From Sphaeroforma arctica JP610 (lineage: Eukaryota > Opisthokonta > Ichthyosporea > Ichthyophonida): a stretch of DNA of 39,280 bases. The first letter of the stretch is position 1, and every line of letters starts with the position of its first letter. The notes beneath the pieces are model-generated. The model was not told the DNA's origin, made no database searches, and was given only the letters and a program-made list of their open reading frames with translations. Location of the stretch: the NCBI RefSeq assembly GCF_001186125.1, contig NW_014040431.1, positions 33,656 through 72,935 on the forward strand. Direction: 5' to 3'. Below are positions 22,847 to 32,312 of this stretch, piece by piece. A program made the translations under genes and the position numbers.

Positions 22847-25800
22847 CAGCCCCCACCCAGCTTTGAGACACAGGAGAAGCAAGTTGCTCAATCAAGCTGA
22901 TTATGGGTTAAAAAAGCGAGAAAGGAAAACGGGTGGACAACATTAAGTAGCATAACGTATAGTTAATGTTTCTCAGGCGGAGAAGTTAAGCGTTCTCGGA
23001 TACCCTGTGAGTTTTGGGTTTAGGTACAGTATGTCCGTGGTGGTCGACTGGACGTTTCATACGCTTCAATGTTTTTGGAACATCCGAAGGATGAGCAGTA
23101 AAGCTCGGGATAAACGCTGTTGGCGGGTAAATTTTAACTTCCGTGCCTTCAGACGATGGGAACAAGCAGTATTTGTCAGCCTGTGACTTATGTAGGCGTT
23201 TACGCCATTTTCTGTGAAAGGACTTTAAATAGTCCTGATTGTCAAAAGCGTCTGAAGTTAATTCAGCGATTGTACCGTCTATAAAGCGTGTACGATAGGA
23301 TGTATATCCTCCTTTATCCGTTCTCCATATAAAATCTTTGAATTCGGAGCGGTCAAGAGGTGCAGTAGAATCATGTCTTGCGAGAATAATCTCAGTAGTC
23401 AGAATCTGACTAGTGCCTATATTTAAAGCACTAGAACCGTCGGGGTTATTAACCTCATAGGCTCCACTTTTAGTGTCGGCTACAGAGATTATGTATGGTC
23501 CTATTCATTTCGATGTTAGTACGGTAGTATCGGAAATACTTTGACGGATGTTAACTCTGTCTCCAACCTGATACTCTGCTATCTTTTTGGTAGCATTCCA
23601 TCTATTTTGCCTTTTTAATAAGGCCACATTACGTGACTCTCGCAAGCAAGGATATACAACGTTGTGTATGCGTTGTACCTTCTCTAACCATGGTAACCCA
23701 TGGTGATCAAGTTCGTCCTTGTTAAAGGGTATTTGTAACTCACTATATCTGCTACGAAAATAATGAGCGGGTGTTGTTCCTGTAACCGGATCAGCACACT
23801 CGTTCATATGTGTTTGTACCCACTTAAGGTGGTACGGCCAATCATCTGCATCATCCGTTAATGCAGTACGTAAGAATAACTTATGTCTTCTGTGGCGCGT
23901 TTCATTAGCGCCTTGTGTTTGCGGTATATATGGTACACATCTTTTATGGCACATGCCTGATACGAGTACTAACGATTCCATTATGTCATCGCAGAACTCG
24001 CTACCGTTATCAGTGCACATGATACCTGGCCACCCGTGGTCAGCAAAGACTTGGCATTATAATTCTGCCACAGTCTGCGTACTCTTGTCCTTTAAAGGAT
24101 AGAGCAAGTTATACCGTTACATCATATCAAAGAAGTGGCATACGTAACGGTCGCCTTTGTGCTCGGACGTAGGCAGGTCAACCAGATCAATGATGACCCT
24201 GCGCCATGGAACATCTTCAGTCACACTCTTAAGCGGTGCGAACCCATAGCGCTTACTCTGGTTGAGATCACAGTCTGTACATGACTGATATACTCTGTCA
24301 ACTAAAGTTGCCAGCTTAGGGTGCGCGATTCCATTTCGCTTAGCATCTTTAAGTGCGTCTACTACGTTCTGGTGCTTCAGCTTATGGTTTTGCGTCAGCC
24401 AAGCAAGAATGTTTTTATCATTCTGCTCCACCAAAATAAAGGTAGAGTGTTGAGAATCCACTTGCGAGGTCTCTAAGTCTGTAGTGTTTCCAGACTCTTG
24501 TCCTTCTTTCGCATGAGTGTCATGAGTGCGCTCGTGTGCGTTTGATACACCTGACTTATGTAATAGTCGCATTATATGAGTATATACTTCGAGATTATCT
24601 TTCATTATTCCCTTTAAAAATAGGGGTTGAAAGACTTCGGGCTTGGACTTTATGTTATTAAACCGAGTCCTAGCTAGGGACTGACGCTTCTTAACTGTAG
24701 TGTCATTAGTAGATTGTATTTCTTGTGCACAGACTTCAAGTGCTGTGTTGCCTTTGAACTGCTTAACGTTCAATCTAGCGGAGAGTGGAATCTCCGATTC
24801 TTTGACTTTGTTAAGGAAGGTCTCCGAAGGGGTCCATTAGGTTGTTCCAATGGGACCTATACGACATATTATAGTATGTATATAGGTAAGTATCTACTTC
24901 CCTATCCAAATATATTGGCTCGCATTGTATCATGCTTATTAATTTATTGAGCCATGGATCTTTACTCCGTAATGGGCAACACAACGTGATGATAGCTTTG
25001 TGTATTTGAACATAATTTAGTAATTGGGCAATTAACTGCCATGGTGGATTAGCCCACGCATTATGTTTGGAGAGGTCTAGTTGAAAGACATCTCCCAAAG
25101 GACAAATTAAAGTCCTGTAATTCTTAAGTTGTGCATTATGATGTGCAGCAAATATATCATTTGTTTGTGGCCCAAATATCTTTTGAGCCAGTCCAAACCA
25201 CCTGGGGTTACATTTCCAATCAGTGGCTAGTATCTCACGTACGGATTTATTAAAGTCCGGTACGAAGCGTGATAACATATCCAGCAAATGGTTATGTATC
25301 CCTGGTAGTTGCTTGATATCAAAATAAAAATTTGATATTGTATCATGCCATCGGCTCAGTAATTGAGAGTCTGGCTTCATCTCCTTCATATATTGAAGGG
25401 ACTTCTGATCACACATCAGCGTAAAAGCTGTTCCGTATAAGTAATCGCGGAAGTGTGTTAGAGCTGCAACTATGGCTAGTAGCTCTTGCTTCACAGTTGG
25501 ATAATTCAACTGTGATGCATTCATTGCTCGGCTAAATAATTGTATATACCTAGGTTTATTATCTATAACCTGGTATAGTACACCTCCGGATGCTAAGTCT
25601 GATGCGTCCGTTGCTATTTCAAACGGCACGCCATCGACTGGTCCTTGTATAACAGGGGCTTGTTGGATTGCGTGCTTGAGCGCTTAAATGCGCCATCACA
25701 CTCTTTAGTCCACAAGTCTCCTAGTTTGCCTTTATGACATCTTAAGTGTCCAAAGGGTTCAAGATAAGCAGTCAAGTGTGGTACTCCATCTGAAAAGAAG

Positions 25801-26100
25801 TTTACAAACTCACACATGCTGTTCACATCTCTTCTTGTAGTTGGTGTTCGCCAATCTAACAGGCGTTCCACCTTACCGGGGTCGATTTAATACCTTCCCC
25901 AGATATACGATACCCTAAGAGCTGTATTTCGCTCATGGCGAAGTGACATTTCTTCTAGTTAATCTTGAAGTTTTGTTCGTTGAGTCTCTGAAGGACTCGA
26001 CAAACTAATGCGGCATGTTCGCCCTTCGTCTTAGAAAAGATGACTTCGACCAATTTATTAAGTTCGGTCACCTTGTCAGAGTGAAAATCCTCTGCGGGTC
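22847..26100 (-). mobile_element. Ty3/gypsy-type pol region, 5'-truncated and broken
   Basis: A fossil of an LTR retroelement read on the minus strand. Parts in order of transcription: the second half of reverse transcriptase (about 26.1-25.6 kb; VIFSKT then LLGYRISGEGIKS-like segments), RNase H (about 25.6-25.2 kb; ATDASDLASGGVLYQV, LFSRAMNASQLNY), a region with NPPW (about 25.1-24.9 kb), the zinc-binding and early part of integrase (about 24.5-24.1 kb), the integrase core (about 24.0-23.5 kb; TDNGSEF and PQTQGANE) and a C-terminal tail to about 23.0 kb. The gag region, protease, the front of reverse transcriptase and the 5' LTR are missing. The remainder has at least three or four interruptions. 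Its 3' end lies in a piggyBac-like transposase gene, so it inserted after that transposon. It is an old, inactive copy. Confidence 0.85.
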
Positions 26101-27060
26101 GGTGTAAGGTGCTTTGTGAGGTATGTGTATGTGCTGTATATCTGATACCTTTGTGAGGTATGTGTATGTGCTGTGTGTGCGGGTGTGCCTTCAGCATGTG
26201 TTATGTCTGAGGTTGTGTCCTCATCATGTGCTGTGTTTGCGTCTGTGCCGTCAGCAGGTGCTGTGTGCGCCTGTGTATCGCCTGCACGTGCTGTGTGCAT
26301 GTGGGTGTTGTCTACACGTGCTGTGTGAGCGTGTGTTGATTCTACACGTTCTGTGTGTGTACGTGTGTCATTTACAGCTGCTATAGGTACGAGTGTATGA
26401 TGAGTGATAGTTGGCTGTGCAAGAGCACTATGTGTAAGAGAGTGTGTGTTGCTGTGTACATCTTCGTTGTGTGCATCTGATTGCTGTACAACAGCTTGTG
26501 GTACAGCATCGCTGTAATAGTCAGGTGCACCCGTACGTACTTGGTCTGAGCTGTATCGTGTGTGTGGTCCATTGTTTTGCACTAAAATTTGGTGTCTAGC
26601 TAAAGCTGCACGAGTAAGACCGCAAACCAGCATTGGTGTTCCTATAGGTGCATCATCACCATCTAATTCAGGAGGCGGAGCCAACACTATGAGCTGTGGT
26701 GACTGTTCTTTCTCTTTACTATATACATATCCAGAACTATCTGTGAACCCATAAACACTCAACGTGATCTTCCACATCTTCACTCTTCCTGTTGCCAACG
26801 CAGATCTCTTTGCACTCGCAACAGATGCTTTGCTCCAGATGTCCTTCCATCGCTATCCAAATCCATTCATAGCAAATCTGCTATCCATATGGTGCCACCG
26901 TATATACACGGTGGATCCCACCACTCGCTTGGCGGCTGCAGAATCGTTTTTAAGTACTTTAGGCATGTTTAGACCAAGAACAAAGCTCACTAACCTACTA
27001 TACAGTACTCATAAATGCACCTACGTACACCTATGTATATCGTGGCACTTTGTGTATATC
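26076..27060 (-). pseudogene. probable N-terminal part of the piggyBac-like gene, with decapeptide repeats
   Basis: Minus-strand open sequence continues through about 27.0-26.1 kb with one in-frame stop near 26.86 kb. The upstream part (GSTVYIRWHHMDSRF, then GRVKMWKITLSVYGF) looks like a small chromo/SH3-like module of the kind found before some piggyBac-like transposases; this is a weak resemblance. An acidic linker (PPPELDGDDAPIG) follows, then a His/Thr-rich stretch of ten-residue repeats. Orientation and order (N-terminal side at higher coordinates, C-terminal pieces at 22.1-20.4 kb) fit one transposase gene split by the LTR element. It could instead be an unrelated protein fragment. Confidence 0.4.
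26148..26375. repeat. 30 bp minisatellite encoding ten-residue His/Thr repeats
   Basis: Seven to eight imperfect 30 bp units centred on CACGTGCTGTGTG-like cores (+ strand). On the minus strand they encode decapeptides of the form T-H-x-H-T-A-R-x-x-D. A related duplication of GTGAGGTATGTGTATGTGCT occurs at about 26116 and 26154. Most unit changes keep the frame. Confidence 0.8.
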
Positions 27061-27186
27061 TCTTGATATATTAGAGGTATTGACAAGCAGTGAGTTTGGC
27101 GCGCTAATAAACTATGATTGGCTATTCAAATGGCCGTGTACGTACAACGAAATGCGGCTCATCTGAGTTGCCGTTACACGCCCGTT

Positions 27187-27232
27187 CAGGCGAAATTCGC
27201 CCGATTGGGCGTGTGGATAGAATAGACACTAG
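27187..27232. repeat. candidate right terminal inverted repeat of the piggyBac-like element
   Basis: Inverted partner of 20153-20206. The + strand reads GCGAAATTCGCCCGATTGGG, then GATAGAATAGACACTAG, ending in CTAG. It lies between the probable N-terminal transposase fragment and the LINE endonuclease region, which is where the right end of the transposon is expected. Confidence 0.5.
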
Positions 27233-28867
27233 CAGCAAGGTTCTTCTTACGGGTACCGATTCCAATATGGACATTGACCCCAAAGCTGCTGTGACCCGTG
27301 CGAGCTCAAAGCTGCAACGCACATCGACAGCCGTTCTCAGTCCGATGCAAACTTGCAGAAAACGACTCGAGATAGCACTGCATCTCCCACGTCTGGCTTC
27401 AGTGAATCACATAATTAGTAACAGCACTGGCCTCCAGATTATTACACTCAATGCACACGGCTTAACGATACAAACCTAACAAAGCTTTCTACCAGAATCT
27501 ACACATTGTGCATCAATAGCGATTATTGGCCGCACATCACAATCCACGACATACCCTCGCTGAGGAGTCGTACTAGTATTATTGAAACACCCTCTCATCA
27601 ATTTCAAAAATACTACAGTACACTCACATCATATATCTTTTGACTTCTACCAGCCCACTATTGGTGCTATCTACATCCAATCCCGACTCTCTCAGTAAGC
27701 AGTAGCTAGCGCACTTCAATATATTAGCCACCTCCGCATATTACGCATAGGCGGTGACTTCAACATATGTGTGCCAACCACAGCACGAATATACGCGAAC
27801 ACAAACACCGACTCACGGCCAGTCCGTATTCATCATGGGCAGCGGACTCATCCGTATATCATTTCACCAACCCAAGCCGCCCACAAGGCACCAAGAACAG
27901 CTTTTATCGCATTGCGGTAACATATTACCTTAAGCCAGCCGGTATCGGCTCAGACCACAAGCACAAGCCCCTCTTGCACTCTCATCCCACCCTGCATGTA
28001 CTCTCAAATAGTCGAGGCAAACCATCTGATAGTTTTAATCTCTTTCGCATAAACATATCCAAATGAAAATTACACACCATCAAAGCTGAATTTTAAACCC
28101 TACTACGAGGCCAGGAACGACCTTGGGAACGACACCTTGCTACACAATCACCCTCAACCACATACGATCACATTACAGACCGCACATGGTCCCTTTTAAC
28201 AGGTGTTTACAAGTCATACATACTCACACCAAGCACCCTACACTATCTACCTCTCCTCTCAGCGCTTCGTCCTTCAGCGCCACATATCCTCCGCACATTC
28301 AGCCACTTCCAAAAATCAAACATACAGCCTAATAACAGACCCTACAGCACAAAGGTGCAAGGCAAACACGCTCCAGAAAGTATCACTGAACACTGGCATA
28401 CGCTATTCATGACATCAGGGAACTCTATTATGCACAGTATATTACATAACTTAAAGACTATGTGGAAATATCCGTCGCGCAAGGAGTCCGGTTCTGATGG
28501 CGTACACATCAATGCTTTCAAGGCCTGCCTCGAACTCCACCTACTGGATCACCACGATCGTGCCCTACGAGGCAAGCTAATCCCTGCCGCATTTTGACCT
28601 CAATTTCTCAGCAAACTCTTTCGTGGAATGGTATACAAAGGCGATTACCCCCCAATCTCTCTTAGACAAATTGTCCACCGAGTGTTCGAACTTGCCGTTA
28701 TACCCACCTTTCACACACACAACGCGTTTGAATTCTCACGCACACAAGCTGGCTACCAGCTACGATACTCAGCGCTAGGCCAAGCACTCACACTGCACGA
28801 ACCGTTGTTTAATCACTTAATTTCATCCTTGATAACAACACAATTTTCTACTATTCTCTTGTTTTGA
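27233..28867 (+). mobile_element. LINE, endonuclease and reverse transcriptase part, broken, 3' end missing
   Basis: Non-LTR retrotransposon remnant. The endonuclease begins at about 27.42 kb (LQIITLNAHGL) and continues through VVLVLLKHPL, DFYQPTIGAIYIQS and LRIGGDFNI to SDHKHKPLL near 27.95 kb, the order of an APE-type endonuclease. In-frame stops occur at 27477, 27570 and 27696. A variable linker follows. Reverse transcriptase then starts with PSRKESGSDGVHINAFK (28.47 kb) and, after a TGA at 28595, continues with KGDYPPISLRQIVHRVFELA and QAGYQLRYSALGQALTLHEP. The catalytic (Y/F)xDD part and everything beyond are absent; at about 28868 the sequence turns AT-rich and unrelated. It is dead. 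Confidence 0.75.
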
Positions 28868-30220
28868 AAGTGTGTTACATTATTAACAAGCTGCACTAAT
28901 TGATCCATGAACAATTAATGTTGCGTTGCGAAAATCAGCTGTCCATACCTTTTAAATCTGCGATCCAAATCGAAATTGGCGAGCTCATGACCCTCTAGAA
29001 GGAGAAGAAGACTTATATCAGCAAAATATAGGTGAATGGCCATGGCGAGCTGCTGAGTTTCTTCGGTCGCCAATCTGTCACCAATCGATTCATAGTATTG
29101 CTTTCGAATATAGCCAGTGACAAGTTCAATTTGAAGAAAAAAATTACAATCCCAGAATGCTTCATCAATCAGCGAGATAAACCTGGGTGAGAAACTACGG
29201 ATGGCAATACATTATACATAGTTCGATCACAAAGGATCAGCATCAATATTAGAAAACTATGGACCTTTCGCCTTTCCGAGGCTTTGACGTGTTCCACCCT
29301 TTCACAGTAGATTTTGTTTTTGGCGCATCCTGTCGGTCTCGTTTATAAGACCTGCCGCTTGTCGATAAAAACTGTCGAACAAGTAGCATTAGCTGAGAGT
29401 GCTCGCATTGCTTAGCTGAGTAATACTACCATGAAAATTCATGGTATATAGTTCAATAACGCAGTTTCAGCTTTGATTGTAAAATTTTGTGGACTATTCG
29501 CCTTTTCAAGTTGTTACTTAACACGATTAGCTAGCTTCACTGGTGATCCATGACCGGAGCAATGTTGCCGAAAACAGATTTCCGTAAATTCCTATAGAAC
29601 TGCGCTGCCAAACAACTATCATTGGCAGGGTATGATTGCTCGATTTGCTTTAGGCGAAGCAGCAGTCAATTTTCGGATTATTCCAGAACGCTGCGCTCGA
29701 ATATGCAATTCTTAGTTTTACTGTATAAATATGTTTCTCGGAGGTTGGATATCGAAGTTGCCATACAACTTGCAGCATCACATTTAGGTGCGTGTCACAG
29801 ATTGCAGACTGAAAATCGAACGTCCAATTCTACAACGAAAATTTCCATTTTTTATGTTGTTGATGGTTCGGATTCTTTGTTGAGAGATGTAATATGGGCC
29901 GGATATACTAGCTTCCGATTTGCAATAATACGGTCGTTTTCAACAGGAACGGATTTCACAAAGAGGTATATACTTCTGAAAGTCGTGCTGTAATTACATA
30001 TTAGTGTGACACTAGCCGCGAACTGGCGATATTGAAATAGCATCGAGTGAGACATGTGACTTCCTTATCGCACGCGTTTGGTATTGGTTTGTATCAGTAT
30101 CTTTGAAACAGTTAGGCTTATGTGCTGGGTGGTACGAAACTTGACAAGTCTCGGGTGAAATCGTCTCACAATAATAGCTACAACTGCTGGGTTTATACTA
30201 CATGTAAGAGTGAGTCAGAA
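28868..30220. other. AT-rich, no gene seen
   Basis: A 123-codon open frame at 29622-29993 (+) has no ATG near its start and no recognisable domain. Near 30122-30165 lies a short decayed copy of the eIF2-beta last exon, described separately. Confidence 0.45.
30122..30165 (-). pseudogene. decayed copy of the end of eIF2-beta exon 7
   Basis: CTGGGTGGTACGAAACTTGA and the bases after it align with the + strand image of the eIF2-beta C-terminus (CTGGGCGGCACGGATCTTGG). Pyrimidine changes dominate the differences. It is one of several such copies downstream of the gene, in the same orientation. Confidence 0.4.
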
Positions 30221-30230
30221 AGCATTGATG

Positions 30231-30900
30231 AAACATAATAATATGGTTACAAGCCAATCTTGGGAAAGTGAGCAGCTTATCTCATTTGAGCTTCAAAGTC
30301 TGCTAAGGGCAGCTTTGCCCGTGTGCTTGGCGATAAGTAAGGCAGCGCACTAATAAGAAAAAATAGTGATCGCTGATTACTTGCCATTACTAACGCGGAG
30401 TTTATCTATTGCACTAACCTAGCATAATAGAATATGTGTGAAACATACCATACTGTTCCAAGCTAATCTTGGGAAAATAATGTTGAGCAACTCATCCCAA
30501 ATGGGCTTTTAAGTTCGATAGCGGTGACTTTGTCGGTATGCTTGGCGATAAATAAGACAGCGCAGTGGGTAATTAGCACCAGTGATAGCTCAAAATGTAC
30601 GATTACTTAAGCGTATTTATGTAATAAATGCACTAAACCTAGCATTGAAAATTAAAAAAAACATAAATTGCATACAGTTCCAAGCTAGTCTTGATACCGT
30701 ATTGTTGAGCAGCTCATCCTTAAGAAATAGAAATTCAAGTTTGTTAACAGCAACATTGTCGGTATTCTTTACGGTAAGTAAAATAGCGCAACAAGTAAAA
30801 TAGCGCAACGGATAATCAGCAACAGTGATAACTGATTATTTGCCCTATCTCGGGCAAATTTATATATTATGTAGTGAACCTAGCATATAATGGTATACAT
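30231..30900. repeat. three tandem copies of a ~215 bp unit
   Basis: Units start near 30231, 30441 and 30659 (AAACATA...). Shared landmarks are CCAAGC(C/T)A(A/G)TCTTG, GAGCA(A/G)CT(C/T)ATC, GT(G/A)TGCTTGGCGATAA, AGCGCA, AGTGATAGCT-like and CTA(A)CCTAGCAT. The third unit contains an extra internal duplication of AGTAAAATAGCGCAAC. No coding content agrees between the copies. Confidence 0.85.
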
Positions 30901-31586
30901 AATAAGCAGCAAGAGTCTCAGCTTTCATATGATGCCAAACTCTTTATTTTAGCGAAGTAAAGACACACATACCAGCTACGGTATTCCACGTATTCCAGAC
31001 GGAAAGTGATACGCAAAGGGGTTCGAGCGATAGACTCCGTGGAATGCACAGTAGGGAAGAACACATTGAATGACAAAAAAAGAAATAGGCATGATCTTTG
31101 GAGTACAAGTATTGTACGTTTCATGGCCTTATAGCAAGTAAGCATCAAATATTACAGTAACGGTACAATTTCTGAGTGCCAGAGCTTTTGATATGCTGGG
31201 TAGATGATCGGCTGGATAGATAGATTGGCGATGATAGTTGGGAGACACAAATTGCTGCGGAGCACTATATTCGTTGATGAACAAGCTTTCGGATTGTTAA
31301 GTTTGGTCGGCTCATTGTGACCCACCTCACCTGGGCGGCACGAGAACTGTTTCACCTATGTCGCAGTGCACTTTAAGAGCACTATGTGTATGAAACCGAG
31401 CACATCTACGTCCAAAAGTGCTGCGAGGAATACTACATGATCCTTAGAAAGCTTTCTGAGTTTAAAAACAACATTGCTGTCTATCGAGCGACACGGCTGT
31501 CGCCTCAGTATATGAATTTGAAACTAGGTTAGTAACAAGAACCGCAATATCTGCTTCAGTTTATCACAAAGTCTCATTCATTGCTG

Positions 31587-31650
31587 GGTCAAAAAAATGT
31601 GTGGGAGTTTACAGTGCGGCATTCGATTTGGCACACTCGGTGGCAGAAAG
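31587..31650 (-). pseudogene. decayed copy of eIF2-beta exon 7 and its stop/3' flank
   Basis: On the minus strand GCCACCGAGTGTGCCAAATC, then GAATGCCGCACTGTAAAC, aligns with the true exon's ACCACCAAGCGTGCCAAGATC, then CGTGCCGCCCAGTAAAC. The match includes the stop codon and the following A/T-rich flank with a poly-T run. The fragment would read ATECAKSNAAL-stop against [11 protein letters not shown]-stop. No intact upstream exons accompany it. Confidence 0.55.
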
Positions 31651-31950
31651 TAGAAATGTACATCAATTTCAGTACCAAACATTAGATACACGTGCTTATA
31701 TTGCTTAAAAACGGAGTGCTACACGATAATCTACTTTTTATTTTTGAAAGCGAGCGAGCTTCAATACAAAGTCGTGACTTGCCCGGTAATAATTATATCG
31801 GTTGAGATTTGCGCATCGCCACTTCTTCATGCTTTTATTTGTGAATGATGGCACACCATACAATTTAACCAAGATTTCGAGTTTTCATATTGTGCTGCAA
31901 GTAAGCATTGGCGGTACATCTACGTCTTCACCGGACAGGCCCATGCCAAG

Positions 31951-32035
31951 TGGGTGGTACGGATATTGGGCTGTTTGGCGCACTTAGAAGTGATGGTTTG
32001 CAGTAAGTATCATACAAACTGGGCAACAATGCCGA
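31951..32035 (-). pseudogene. decayed copy of eIF2-beta exon 7
   Basis: The minus strand reads QTITSKCAK, a three-residue insertion, then IRTTH, against [14 protein letters not shown] in the real exon. Further upstream TTGCCCAGTTTGTA parallels GTGCCCAGTGTTCCGTA. It lies about 370 bp downstream of the real exon in the same orientation, as expected for an old tandem duplication. Confidence 0.55.
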
Positions 32036-32272
32036 CCAAATGTGCTAAAAAACAAACAAACTGCAAGTTACACTGTCGTTATTATAAAGCGAATCATATA
32101 AGTATACTTATAGAGTGATCGAAAGAGCTTTTTTTCTCGCTGAAAATGCTAGCGCAAGTAGTCACAAATTTGCAGTACATAACAACATGCATGATGAGTA
32201 GCAATAGATGAACCTTGATGCTAAAAACAAACAAAAACTACACCAAAATATACAAGGAGCTCGAAAGCCAAT

Positions 32273-32278
32273 TTTATT
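32273..32278 (-). terminator. polyadenylation signal of eIF2-beta
   Basis: AATAAA on the minus strand, about 35 bases after the TAA stop. It is the nearest canonical signal and sits at a plausible distance for a short 3' UTR. Confidence 0.6.
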
Positions 32279-32312
32279 AGCGTAATTATGGCGGAACCAA
32301 AAAATCCTGTGT

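Larger units (their letters stand above)
30901..32272. other. 3' flank of eIF2-beta, no intact gene
   Basis: AT-rich sequence holding at least two further decayed copies of the eIF2-beta terminal exon (31587-31650 and 31951-32035). A weaker one near 31331-31343 keeps only CTGGGCGGCACG. Nothing else is recognisable. Confidence 0.5.

Noticed and set aside
29622-29993. 123-codon + strand open frame
   Set aside because: It does not start at an ATG, lies in AT-rich non-coding-looking DNA, and shows no domain, helix pattern or conserved motif.
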